NCBI RefSeq assembly: GCF_900187285.1
Contig: NZ_LT906470.1
Location: forward strand, 557,501-621,500
Source: Veillonella rodentium
GTDB taxonomy: Bacteria; Bacillota; Negativicutes; Veillonellales; Veillonellaceae
Length of the DNA: 64,000 nt
Reading direction: 5' to 3'
Shown: in pieces, positions 37,161-45,492 of the stretch
How the letters are laid out: the number at the start of each line of letters is the position of its first letter
Numbering within the stretch: the first letter of the stretch is position 1
Translations under genes and position numbers: made by a program
The notes under the pieces: generated by a model
The model's input: the letters and a program-made list of their open reading frames with translations, nothing else
Told to the model about the DNA's origin: nothing
Databases searched by the model: none

Positions 37161-37612
37161 AACTCTTATAATGTTGATTAATAAATATATGCAGTGTGAT
37201 TAGATATACAATATAAAAATGGTGTACGGATTATCTATGATTACATTATGATATACATAAAAAATTTTGATTTACTTTGTGATGAAATAAAAGAACATGG
37301 ATATATAGTATTTATCGTTGATTTTCCAATATTATAGAGATATATGTGATTAAATTTACACATACCTGTAATAGTATAGATTATACATTTAAATCATGCA
37401 CAATGTATAATTATGATATATGTGTATAATTAAACACTTTTAAATGAAAAATTCAGATGTTAAGATAGAAATATAGATACGTGAATTACCTTTAAAACAA
37501 GGAGGTGTATTTAGTAAAGGTGAATTCATTAATAAATTTTATAAATCAACCCTATGTGTAAGTTATATTCTTTAAATTATCGTTGTTAACATAATTTAGG
37601 AGGAAACACATC
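37161..37612 (+). promoter_or_regulatory. long AT-rich leader region upstream of speF
   Basis: About 450 bases without a protein-coding gene. TATAAT-like boxes occur at 37406-37411 and 37425-37430 but lack clear -35 partners. A strong ribosome binding site AAGGAGGTG (37499-37507) is followed by no annotated gene; only a 13-codon frame from GTG 37520 to TAA at 37559-37561 lies behind it. Inducible speF in enterobacteria has a regulatory leader peptide, so a similar control is possible but unproven. The speF ribosome binding site AGGAGG is at 37599. Confidence 0.4.
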
Positions 37613-39787
37613 ATGAAACATTTAAAAATTGCTTTCTCTCATAAGGCGCAATTCTACTTCGGTTCTATGGAAGGGCGTACAAATGTGGAGCTTAGTCAAA
37701 CTGATTTTACCGATGTGGGGGCCATCGTCATTAGCGAGTCCGATACAGATGTACTTGAAAATGAGTTGGTACAATCCTTTGGTATACCGGTTTTCTTGGT
37801 TGTGTTTGATAAGTCTGTAGATATTTCTCCTTTTATCGGTAAGGTGGAACGTGTTATCGACGGATCAACTACAAATTTTGATTTATATAAACGACAGATT
37901 GAAGCGGCTGCTGCAAAATATGAAGCATCTATGTTACCGCCATTCTTCCAGGCCTTGGCAAATTACGTAGAGGACGGTAATTCTCAATTTGACTGCCCGG
38001 GGCATCAAGGGGGGCAATTCTTCTGCAAGCATCCTGCAGGACGTGCTTTCTATGATTTCTTCGGAGAAAATGTATTCCGCGCCGATCTTTGTAATGCGGA
38101 CGTTAAGTTAGGTGATCTTCTGATTCATGAAGGTTCCGCAGTTGAGGCTCAGCAACATGCTGCACAGGTTTATAATGCGGACAAAACATATTTTGTACTG
38201 AACGGGACATCATCTTCCAATAAGGTCGTGTTAAATGCATTACTTACTCCTGGGGACATTGTTTTATATGATCGCAATAATCATAAATCGATTTGTCACG
38301 GGGCGCTCGTCATGTCCGGCGCAACACCTGTATATCTTGAAACGGCACGTAATCCGTTCGGGTCCATCGGTGGTATCTTAGAACATTGCTTTGATGAAAA
38401 ATATATTCGCAAGCTGATTGCTGAAAAAGATCCTAAGAAAGCAAAGGCAAAGCGGCCTATCCGGTTGGCGGTTATTCAATTGGGAACGTATGACGGAACC
38501 ATTTATAATGCGCGTCAGGTAGTCGATAAAATCGGACATCTCTGTGATTATATCTTCTTTGATTCCGCTTGGGTCGGCTATGAACAGTTTATTCCTATGA
38601 TGAAAGACTGCAGCCCGTTGCTTTTGGAACTTGGTCCTGATGATCCCGGTATCCTGGTATCTCAATCCGTTCATAAGCAGCAGGCGGGCTTCTCACAGAC
38701 ATCTCAGATTCATAAGAAGGATAAGCATATTAAGGGGCAAGACCGCTATGTAAATCATAAACGTTTGAATAATGCGTTCATGATGCATGCCTCTACATCA
38801 CCGTTCTATCCGTTGTTTGCAGCCCTTGACGTAAATGCAAAAATGCATGAAGGCGAAGCGGGTAAAAAATTATGGATTGAATGTGTGGAAACGGTTATTG
38901 AAGCTCGTAAAGCCGTATTGAAACACTGTAAATATCTACGTCCTTTAGTACCACCGGTTGTACATGGTAAAAAGTGGGAAGACGGCGACACAAAGAAAAT
39001 GGCACAGGATGTGGATTACTTCGCATTTGAACCGGATGCGAAATGGCATTCCTTTAAAGGCTATGGCAAAGGTCAATATTTTATAGATCCTTGTAAATTT
39101 CAATTGATTACACCGGGTATTAATGTGGAAACGGGTGAATACGAAGATTTCGGTATCCATGCCAATATTCTTGCAAACTACTTGCGTGAAAACGGAATTA
39201 TTCCTGAAAAATGTGATTTGAATACCATTCTGTTCTTGATGACACCGGCGGAAACAAAGACGAAGATGGACGATTTAGTGGCGCAACTTGTCCGATTTGA
39301 ACAATTGATTGAAGCTGATGCACCTATGCAAGATGTATTGCCGTCCATTTATTACAGCCACTTGGATAAATACAAGGGATATCACATTCGTCAGCTATGT
39401 CAGGAAATGCATGACTTCTATAAAGACCGGAATGTAAGTATCTTGCAACAACGATTGTTCTTATATGATTACTTCCCGGAATATGTTATGAATCCTCAGG
39501 AAGCCAATTTTGAATTCCAGCGCGGCAAAGGTGAACTTGTACCGTTGAGCGAAGCGGAAGGACGCATCGCTCTTGAAGGTGCGCTTCCTTATCCTCCAGG
39601 GGTATTGTGCGTACAACCGGGCGAACGTTGGTCAAAAACTGCTTGCGATTACTTCTTGGCGTTGGAAGAAGGCATTAACAAATTACCTGGATTTGCTCCG
39701 GAAATTCAGGGCGTATACATTACGAAACAGCCGGATGGGACGAAGAAAGCATTCGGTTATGTGTTGAAAAAAGAATTTGAAAAATAA
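37613..39787 (+). CDS. speF: Ornithine decarboxylase, fold I (SpeF type)
   Basis: SpeF converts ornithine to putrescine with pyridoxal phosphate, consuming a proton. The 724-residue protein has the N-terminal wing domain, the PLP-binding core with FDCPGHQGGQFF near 126 and SVHKQQAGFSQTSQIHKKDKHI containing the Schiff-base lysine K355, and the long C-terminal domain. Segments such as HKRLNNAFMMHASTSPFYPLFAAL and EGRIALEGALPYPPGVLCV are nearly the same as in enterobacterial SpeF, as I remember that sequence. It is followed by potE, as in E. coli. Lysine or arginine use is less likely given that pairing. Confidence 0.92.
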   Translation: MKHLKIAFSHKAQFYFGSMEGRTNVELSQTDFTDVGAIVISESDTDVLENELVQSFGIPVFLVVFDKSVDISPFIGKVERVIDGSTTNFDLYKRQIEAAAAKYEASMLPPFFQALANYVEDGNSQFDCPGHQGGQFFCKHPAGRAFYDFFGENVFRADLCNADVKLGDLLIHEGSAVEAQQHAAQVYNADKTYFVLNGTSSSNKVVLNALLTPGDIVLYDRNNHKSICHGALVMSGATPVYLETARNPFGSIGGILEHCFDEKYIRKLIAEKDPKKAKAKRPIRLAVIQLGTYDGTIYNARQVVDKIGHLCDYIFFDSAWVGYEQFIPMMKDCSPLLLELGPDDPGILVSQSVHKQQAGFSQTSQIHKKDKHIKGQDRYVNHKRLNNAFMMHASTSPFYPLFAALDVNAKMHEGEAGKKLWIECVETVIEARKAVLKHCKYLRPLVPPVVHGKKWEDGDTKKMAQDVDYFAFEPDAKWHSFKGYGKGQYFIDPCKFQLITPGINVETGEYEDFGIHANILANYLRENGIIPEKCDLNTILFLMTPAETKTKMDDLVAQLVRFEQLIEADAPMQDVLPSIYYSHLDKYKGYHIRQLCQEMHDFYKDRNVSILQQRLFLYDYFPEYVMNPQEANFEFQRGKGELVPLSEAEGRIALEGALPYPPGVLCVQPGERWSKTACDYFLALEEGINKLPGFAPEIQGVYITKQPDGTKKAFGYVLKKEFEK

Positions 39788-39795
39788 TTCCTCTG

Positions 39796-39822
39796 TGTAC
39801 CGTCGGGGGTTTTCCGGCGGTA
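39796..39822 (+). other. hairpin between speF and potE
   Basis: A 10-bp stem with one G-U (39796-39805 with 39813-39822) and no T-run after it. In a two-gene mRNA such a hairpin usually tunes relative stability of the two parts instead of ending transcription. Confidence 0.55.
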
Positions 39823-39849
39823 CAATACACAAGATAAAAGGAGGTAACT

Positions 39850-41169
39850 ATGAGTACAGGCAAAAATAAGATGTCCGTATTGCAGCTTACAATTTTGACC
39901 GCTGTAAATATGATGGGCTCAGGTATTATCATGCTGCCTACAAAATTGGCGCAGGTAGGATCATTGTCAATCGTATCATGGCTGATTACAGCTGTAGGTT
40001 CCATGTGTTTGGCCTATGCTTTTGCAAAGTGCGGTATGTATAGTCGTAAAGGCGGCGGTATGGGCGGTTATGCCGAATATTCCTTTGGCAAGGCGGGGAA
40101 CTTCATGGCGAATTATACGTATGGCGTGTCTCTTTTAATTGCCAATATTGCTATCGCTATTTCAGCCGTAGGTTATGCGGCGACCTTTGCAGATGTTACG
40201 TTGACTCCGTTGTTGACCGGTATTTATACAATTGTCACATTGTGGTTGGCGACGACGTTGAATTTCGGTGGTGCCAGTATCACGGGACGTGTATCCAGCT
40301 TTACGGTATGGGGTGTTATTGCACCGGTTATCGTAATCAGTACAGTCGGTTGGGCTTATTTCTCAACAGATATGTATGTGGCGAACTGGAATGTTAATAA
40401 TATGCCGTTCGGCGAAGCGGCAACTAATTCCATCGCCATGACTTTATGGGCATTTCTTGGCCTTGAGTCCGCCTGTGCAAATGCGGATGCCGTAGATAAT
40501 CCCGAAAAGAATGTACCGAAAGCAGTTCTCGGCGGTACATTAGGGGTTGCAGTTATTTATATCGTATCCACCAATATGATCTTTGGTATTGTTCCTGCAA
40601 ATGAACTCGTTAACAGTAATGCACCGTTTGGTTTGGCCTTTGCATCCATGTTTAACGGTGTAGCCGGTAAAATCGTTATGGGCCTTATGGTTATGTCGTG
40701 TTTCGGATCTTTACTCGGATGGCAGTTCACCATTGCCAATGTATTTAAAGGTGCTGCGGACGAAGGATATTTTCCTAAATTATTCAGCAAGATTACATCT
40801 AAAGATGCACCTGTAGTTGGTATGGTAACGATTACAATCATTCAATCCTTCCTCAGCTTGATGACAATCAGTCCATCTTTGAGTGAACAGTTTGAAACGC
40901 TCGTTAATTTAGCGGTTGTAACGAATATCATTCCATACCTCTTGTCGATGGGGGCTATCATCGTGTTGATGAAAGCTGCGGGCCGCAGTGGCGGCGAATT
41001 GAAGGGGACAACCTTTATCGCTTTCATTGGCTCCATTTATAGCTTATATGCGCTATATGCATCCGGTCTTGAAGCAATGACATATGGTGCCATTGTAACC
41101 TTTGCGGGCTGGACCTTGTACGGCTTTGTATCGGACCGATTTGATTTGGAACGAAATCTCGGGAAATAG
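39850..41169 (+). CDS. potE: Putrescine/ornithine antiporter
   Basis: This 439-residue APC-superfamily transporter has about twelve membrane segments. QLTILTAVNMMGSGIIMLPTKLA, GGGMGGYAEYSFGKAGNFMANYTYGVSLLIAN and LWAFLGLESACAN match PotE closely. It swaps internal putrescine for external ornithine in the cytoplasmic membrane. Coupled to SpeF it makes a proton-consuming, membrane-potential-generating cycle and an acid-stress defence. AAGGAGG precedes the ATG. Confidence 0.93.
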   Translation: MSTGKNKMSVLQLTILTAVNMMGSGIIMLPTKLAQVGSLSIVSWLITAVGSMCLAYAFAKCGMYSRKGGGMGGYAEYSFGKAGNFMANYTYGVSLLIANIAIAISAVGYAATFADVTLTPLLTGIYTIVTLWLATTLNFGGASITGRVSSFTVWGVIAPVIVISTVGWAYFSTDMYVANWNVNNMPFGEAATNSIAMTLWAFLGLESACANADAVDNPEKNVPKAVLGGTLGVAVIYIVSTNMIFGIVPANELVNSNAPFGLAFASMFNGVAGKIVMGLMVMSCFGSLLGWQFTIANVFKGAADEGYFPKLFSKITSKDAPVVGMVTITIIQSFLSLMTISPSLSEQFETLVNLAVVTNIIPYLLSMGAIIVLMKAAGRSGGELKGTTFIAFIGSIYSLYALYASGLEAMTYGAIVTFAGWTLYGFVSDRFDLERNLGK

Positions 41170-41180
41170 TCTTTATACGA

Positions 41181-41206
41181 TGCGCCTCCTGAGGGAGGCG
41201 CATTGT
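41181..41206 (+). terminator. hairpin after potE
   Basis: A GC-rich 9-bp stem (41181-41189 with 41194-41202) with a 4-base loop just after the potE stop. The T-run is short. Confidence 0.65.
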
Positions 41207-41231
41207 TAGGATGTTTATTTATTATTTATTA

Positions 41232-41260
41232 TTGACAGTATATAAAAATAATTTTATACT
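41232..41260 (+). promoter_or_regulatory. promoter of the purine riboswitch transcript
   Basis: TTGACA (41232-41237), 17 bases, TATACT (41255-41260). This is one of the best matches to consensus in the window. It would start a leader of about 200 nt before the permease gene. Confidence 0.75.
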
Positions 41261-41332
41261 TAAACCAAGATATATTTTGTTCGGTACATATTTTATATAA
41301 TTGATATATATAATTTCATAGTAAGACTATAC

Positions 41333-41396
41333 CTTGTATACCCTTGACATGATGGGTCAAGGCTTTCTAGCGGGAACCGATATTCACGACTACAAG
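41333..41396 (+). ncRNA. guanine-class purine riboswitch aptamer
   Basis: The three-way junction of the purine riboswitch can be traced. P1 is CTTGTA with TACAAG (41333-41338, 41391-41396). P2 is CCTTGAC with GTCAAGG (41342-41348, 41356-41362) and L2 is ATGATGG. J2/3 is CTTTCTAGC (41363-41371). P3 is short (41372-41376 with 41383-41387, one mismatch) with L3 CCGATA. J3/1 is GAC (41388-41390). The GG of L2 and CC of L3 can form the kissing pairs. The final C of J3/1 corresponds to C74, which selects guanine or hypoxanthine. J2/3 departs from the usual TTTCTACC at one position. It precedes a purine permease and guanine deaminase. Confidence 0.82.
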
Positions 41397-41428
41397 AGCT
41401 ATTTTGTGATGCTCTTGTAGTCGTTTTT
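41386..41428 (+). terminator. riboswitch-controlled terminator
   Basis: A 14-bp perfect stem (41386-41399 with 41411-41424) followed by five Ts. Its 5' arm contains J3/1 and the 3' strand of P1, so aptamer and terminator share bases. For a known guanine OFF switch a separate antiterminator pairing would be expected; I did not find its partner by eye. Confidence 0.85.
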
Positions 41429-41465
41429 ATTTATTTTCTTCTCTTTAAGTTAGGAGGTAAGTAAG

Positions 41466-42815
41466 ATGAATTCGATGTCGAATGAGAGTGTAAGACACGG
41501 ACAGGACCGGGGCTGGCTTGATAAATTTTTCAAGCTGTCTCAGCATGGTACGAATGTGCGTACCGAGATTTTTGCGGGCATAACTATGTTCATCGCTTCC
41601 GTATATATTTTAGCGGTTATACCGAATTTGCTGGTTGCATCCGGTATGCCTCATGAAAGTACGGTTGCGGCAGTTATTTTGACGACCGCATTTACGACAA
41701 TTTTAATCGGTTTAGTAGCGAACGTTCCGGTTATCGTCGCTCCGGGACTAGGACTTAGCGCATTCTTCGCCTATACCATATGCGGATCGATGGGACTGAC
41801 CTGGCAGACCGCACTAGGTGCCGTATTTATTTCCGGTGCTGTCTTTATTGTTTTGACAGTAACGCGTATTTTGAATCTTATCATTGACGGTATTCCCAAG
41901 GTACTTAAAACATCTATCGGTGTCGGTATAGGTCTCTTTATTGCTTTTATCGGATTTAAAAATGCTCATATTATCGTAGCGGATAAGGCCACATTTGTAA
42001 CACTTGGCAATATGCAGGATCCTGCGGTATTGTTGACATTGGCCGGTTTGCTCATCACCAGTGTGCTCTTAGCCAAGCAGGTGAGGGGCGGTTTGTTGTT
42101 GGGGATGATTATCACGACTGTTGCGGCCATGATTTTCGGTTATACAAAGGTCCCTGAAACTAGTACGGATGTTTTTAACTTGGTGCCGCCATTTCCTGTG
42201 GATACATTTGCTCAATTGGATGTGATGAGTGCTATTAAATATGGATTCTTGTCGATTATTTTCTCTATTACAATCGTAGATATGTTTGATAACATCGGTA
42301 CGCTTATCGGTGTCACGCGAAAAGCGAATCTCGTTGATGCGGACGGTAAATTTAAACGGCTAAACCATGCATTACTATGTACATCTATAGGTGCCGCGGC
42401 CGGTGCAATCATCGGTACGTCTACGGTAACTTCCTATATTGAAAGTGCGGCCGCTGTTGCCGATGGTGGACGTACGGGTCTTACGGCATGCGTAACGGGT
42501 ATATTATATTTAATCGCTCTGTTTTTTGCGCCATTATTCTTATTGGTACCCGCTCAAGCAACAGCTCCGGTACTCGTTATCGTAGGTGTATTTATGATGA
42601 GTGAAGTGACGCATATCGACTTCGGTGATTTTACGGAAGCGTTGCCTGCTTTTTTAACGATTCTTCTTATGCCGCTTACCTTCAGTATTGCGCAAGGTTT
42701 ATCTTTCGGTTTTATCTCTTATACATTGGTGAAACTTATTACAGGACGTTGTAAGGAAATCCATCCTGTTATGTATGTAATGACCATTGCTTTCATCATA
42801 CATTTTGCTATATAA
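41466..42815 (+). CDS. NCS2-family purine permease (AzgA/PbuG-like)
   Basis: This 449-residue inner-membrane transporter has about fourteen hydrophobic segments. The N-terminal TNVRTEIFAGITMFIASVYILAVIPNLL, the PGLGLSAFFAYT motif and FSITIVDMFDNIGTLIGV, then GTSTVTSYIESAAAVADGGRTGLTA, define the AzgA branch that moves guanine, hypoxanthine or adenine. The guanine-type riboswitch upstream and guanine deaminase downstream favour guanine/hypoxanthine. AGGAGGT precedes the ATG. Confidence 0.9.
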   Translation: MNSMSNESVRHGQDRGWLDKFFKLSQHGTNVRTEIFAGITMFIASVYILAVIPNLLVASGMPHESTVAAVILTTAFTTILIGLVANVPVIVAPGLGLSAFFAYTICGSMGLTWQTALGAVFISGAVFIVLTVTRILNLIIDGIPKVLKTSIGVGIGLFIAFIGFKNAHIIVADKATFVTLGNMQDPAVLLTLAGLLITSVLLAKQVRGGLLLGMIITTVAAMIFGYTKVPETSTDVFNLVPPFPVDTFAQLDVMSAIKYGFLSIIFSITIVDMFDNIGTLIGVTRKANLVDADGKFKRLNHALLCTSIGAAAGAIIGTSTVTSYIESAAAVADGGRTGLTACVTGILYLIALFFAPLFLLVPAQATAPVLVIVGVFMMSEVTHIDFGDFTEALPAFLTILLMPLTFSIAQGLSFGFISYTLVKLITGRCKEIHPVMYVMTIAFIIHFAI

Positions 42816-42944
42816 GCTGTGAGAGTCAGGATTGTTATATGTGTTTTTATTGTTGAGAGAGTAACATCGAGCAATTATAGTTCATTGTAGTTGACGTACG
42901 TATATTACGGTTAAGCGGTATTGTTGAAAAGAGGAGATTATTCG

Positions 42945-44231
42945 ATGAATTCCGTTTATATAGTAAAAGGTAATATTATTTATACATCACGACCAGCGGA
43001 GTTTTCAGTGATTCCAAACGGTTATGTAATTATTCGTGACGGTCGTATCGCGTATTGTGGTGAAAGTATTCCCTCCGAATTTGAGTCGTATCCGGTTGAG
43101 GACTACGGAGATAATTTAATTATTCCCGGATTTGTCGATACCCATGCCCATGCGCCTCAATTTTGCAATCGAGGCCTTGGCATGGATAAAGAATTGCTGC
43201 CTTGGCTTGAAACGTATACATTTCCGGAGGAGGCGAAGTTTTCGGATTTAGACTACGCAAAGACGGTATATAGCGCTTTTGTTAATGAATTATGGCGTTA
43301 CGGTACAACGCGCAGTATTTTATTTGGCACTATTCATAAAGAAAGCACATTGCTATTGATGAAACTGCTTTCAAAAGCCGGTTTATCCGCTTTTGTAGGC
43401 AAGGTTAATATGGATCGGAACAGTCCGGATTATCTGATTGAGGATACGGACCAGTCTTTACATGATACAAGAGTATGGCTTGAAGAGGCTCAACAATTCG
43501 GACCGCTCGTGCGACCTATTATAACACCTCGCTTTGTGCCATCCTGTACGAGCCGCCTGATGAGTGGACTCGGAGATTTAGCGGTGGAGTATAATGTGCC
43601 AATTCAATCTCATTTATCTGAAAATCATGGTGAGATTGACTGGGTTCATTCACTTCATCCGGATTCCTCCAGTTATACGGATGTATACTGTGAACATCGT
43701 CTGATGGGTACAGTGCCGACGGTCATGGCTCATTGTATTCATCTGAGCGATGAAGAAATGGAGCGGATGCATGAAACGAAGACGATGGTGGCACACTGCC
43801 CGTACTCTAACGTGAATTTGTCCAGCGGCATTGCACCTATACGAAAATTGTTGAATCATGGTATTTCCATTGCATTAGGCTCAGACATTTCAGGAGGCCA
43901 TGACATCAGTATGGCCAAGGTTTTGACCGAAGCCGTGGGTTTGTCAAAGATGAAGTGGGCCGAGGTGGATGCCAGCTATGCATCGCTTACATTATCGGAA
44001 GCTTTCTATATGGCGACTAAGGGGGGCGGACAATTCTTTGGTGACGTAGGTAGCTTTGAAACCGGCTATGAATTTGATGCTCTTGTTATCGATGATCATG
44101 AATTGTTTGATCCGAATGAACGGAGTATAGAGGAACGTCTGGAACGGTGGCTATATATAGGCGATGATCGCCATATTGTTGGGAGATATGTAGCCGGTAA
44201 ATTGTTAGATGAGCCGCCAATGGCTATGTAG
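42945..44231 (+). CDS. guaD: Guanine deaminase
   Basis: This amidohydrolase converts guanine to xanthine and ammonia. The 428-residue protein has the metal motif H67-A-H69 within DTHAHAPQFCNRGLGMD. It also has WLETYTFPEEAKF and the later PIQSHLSENHGEIDWV (third histidine), AHCIHLSDEEMERM and GSDISGGHDISM (metal-binding aspartate). These are diagnostic of GuaD. The start at 42945 follows AGAGGAGA. It is 129 bp after the permease and so may share the riboswitch-controlled transcript. Confidence 0.93.
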   Translation: MNSVYIVKGNIIYTSRPAEFSVIPNGYVIIRDGRIAYCGESIPSEFESYPVEDYGDNLIIPGFVDTHAHAPQFCNRGLGMDKELLPWLETYTFPEEAKFSDLDYAKTVYSAFVNELWRYGTTRSILFGTIHKESTLLLMKLLSKAGLSAFVGKVNMDRNSPDYLIEDTDQSLHDTRVWLEEAQQFGPLVRPIITPRFVPSCTSRLMSGLGDLAVEYNVPIQSHLSENHGEIDWVHSLHPDSSSYTDVYCEHRLMGTVPTVMAHCIHLSDEEMERMHETKTMVAHCPYSNVNLSSGIAPIRKLLNHGISIALGSDISGGHDISMAKVLTEAVGLSKMKWAEVDASYASLTLSEAFYMATKGGGQFFGDVGSFETGYEFDALVIDDHELFDPNERSIEERLERWLYIGDDRHIVGRYVAGKLLDEPPMAM

Positions 44232-44275
44232 CTATCATATAATAGAATAGAAGTTCATATGTTAGTGATTATTGA

Positions 44276-44312
44276 AGGTCCACCGTGCATAAGGTATACG
44301 GTGGGCTTTTTG
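44276..44312 (+). terminator. intrinsic terminator after guaD
   Basis: A 9-bp stem (44278-44286 with 44298-44306, one G-U) followed by TTTTTG. Confidence 0.8.
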
Positions 44313-44383
44313 TAATATATTTTATACACTTCGATGATTAGTGTATAATAAAGATGTATATAAGTCAGAAAGGAGTGTGCTCA

Positions 44384-45337
44384 ATGGATATATTAGGGGC
44401 AAGGCGCTCCATTGAACAGAAACTGCTGATGCAATCCGTAGGGCTTATGGCTTTGGTGGCTGTGAGCGGTACGATAATGGGGATTGTGACCGGGTCGAGT
44501 GCGGTCTTATTAGATGGTGTATTCTCCTTTGTCGATGTAGTTATTAAGATTATGATGCTCATGACGGCCAAATTAGTGGCTCGTGAGACGAGTAAGCGCT
44601 TTCAGTTCGGATATTGGCAATTTGAACCTCTCGTACTCGCGGTGGAAGGTTTTTTTATTTTGCTTATCGTGCTGTACGCATTATCCAGCGGTATCACGGA
44701 TCTGTTAAGCGGAGGACGTCACGTAGATTTCGGACCTGCTATTTATTATGCCATATTCTTTACTGTTGCAGACACCGCGTACTATCTATATGTTCGACGC
44801 ATCAATAAGAGTTTGCAGTCAAACTTGATCAAGTTTGATAACGTAAGCTGGTATGTAGACGCACTGTTGGAAGCCGCTATTCTGATCAGTTTCGTCGTAG
44901 CAACGATGCTGGAAGGAACGGAATACGGAAAATGGGCCGCTTATATTGACCCGATTGTATTGATTGTACTCGCAGTACAGATGATTCCATCCGCCATTCA
45001 TATTATCGTTCCGTCCACTAAACAAATTTTGGGCTGGGCGCCGTCATCCTTGCATGATGAGGTGCAGGAAATTATGGAACGATTTATGAAAAAATATGAT
45101 TTCAAGGATTATGTGACAAGCGTACAGGCGTACGGTAATTCCAGAATCATCGAAATTGATATTCTGGTTCGCAAGAACTTCCCGTACCAAACCATTGCCG
45201 AGCTTGATGCGATTCGCAATGAAATCGATGCGGAAATCGGCGGAAATCCGACGGAAAAATGGGTGACCATTTCTTTCACGGGCACACGCAAGTGGATGGC
45301 GAAAGATTATCTGCTCGACGAAGATGATGACGATTAG
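44384..45337 (+). CDS. Cation diffusion facilitator family transporter
   Basis: This 317-residue protein has about five or six membrane segments, with the CDF feature SSAVLLDGVFSFVDVVIKIMML near 40-61 (metal-site aspartates) and RFQFGYWQFEPL. The C-terminal cytoplasmic domain (near 210-300) ends in an acidic LDEDDDD tail, which could bind cations. CDF proteins export Zn, Fe, Mn or Co in exchange for protons. The metal cannot be read here. The ATG at 44384 follows AAAGGAG; an upstream in-frame start at 44354 lacks such a site. Confidence 0.85.
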   Translation: MDILGARRSIEQKLLMQSVGLMALVAVSGTIMGIVTGSSAVLLDGVFSFVDVVIKIMMLMTAKLVARETSKRFQFGYWQFEPLVLAVEGFFILLIVLYALSSGITDLLSGGRHVDFGPAIYYAIFFTVADTAYYLYVRRINKSLQSNLIKFDNVSWYVDALLEAAILISFVVATMLEGTEYGKWAAYIDPIVLIVLAVQMIPSAIHIIVPSTKQILGWAPSSLHDEVQEIMERFMKKYDFKDYVTSVQAYGNSRIIEIDILVRKNFPYQTIAELDAIRNEIDAEIGGNPTEKWVTISFTGTRKWMAKDYLLDEDDDD

Positions 45338-45408
45338 ACATCTGTATGAATGCGCGTCGATGTATAAATCTTTGCTGAGCTGAATAGATGTATAAATATA
45401 GGCTGTTA

Positions 45409-45437
45409 ATGATAAATACAATAATATATGGTATACT
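45409..45437 (+). promoter_or_regulatory. extended -10 promoter for serS
   Basis: TATACT (45432-45437) preceded by TG at the extended position, with ATGATA (45409-45414) 17 bases upstream. No T-box structure is seen in the short leader. Confidence 0.5.
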
Positions 45438-45492
45438 TAAACGTATTGAATACACTTTGTACGTAACATAGTTGGAGAAAGAGGTTTATAGT

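Noticed and set aside
37345-37362. CRP/FNR-like TGTG...CACA site upstream of speF
   Set aside because: The half-sites are 10 bases apart, while the CRP family pattern has 8, and the inner bases do not match.
41297-41428. ykkC-type (guanidine, ppGpp, PRPP) riboswitch in front of the permease
   Set aside because: CTAGCGGG looked like part of that motif, but the rest does not fit, whereas the purine junction aligns throughout.
45338-45492. T-box leader for serS
   Set aside because: The leader is too short and shows neither a specifier stem nor the T-box bulge sequence; the same holds for lysS.
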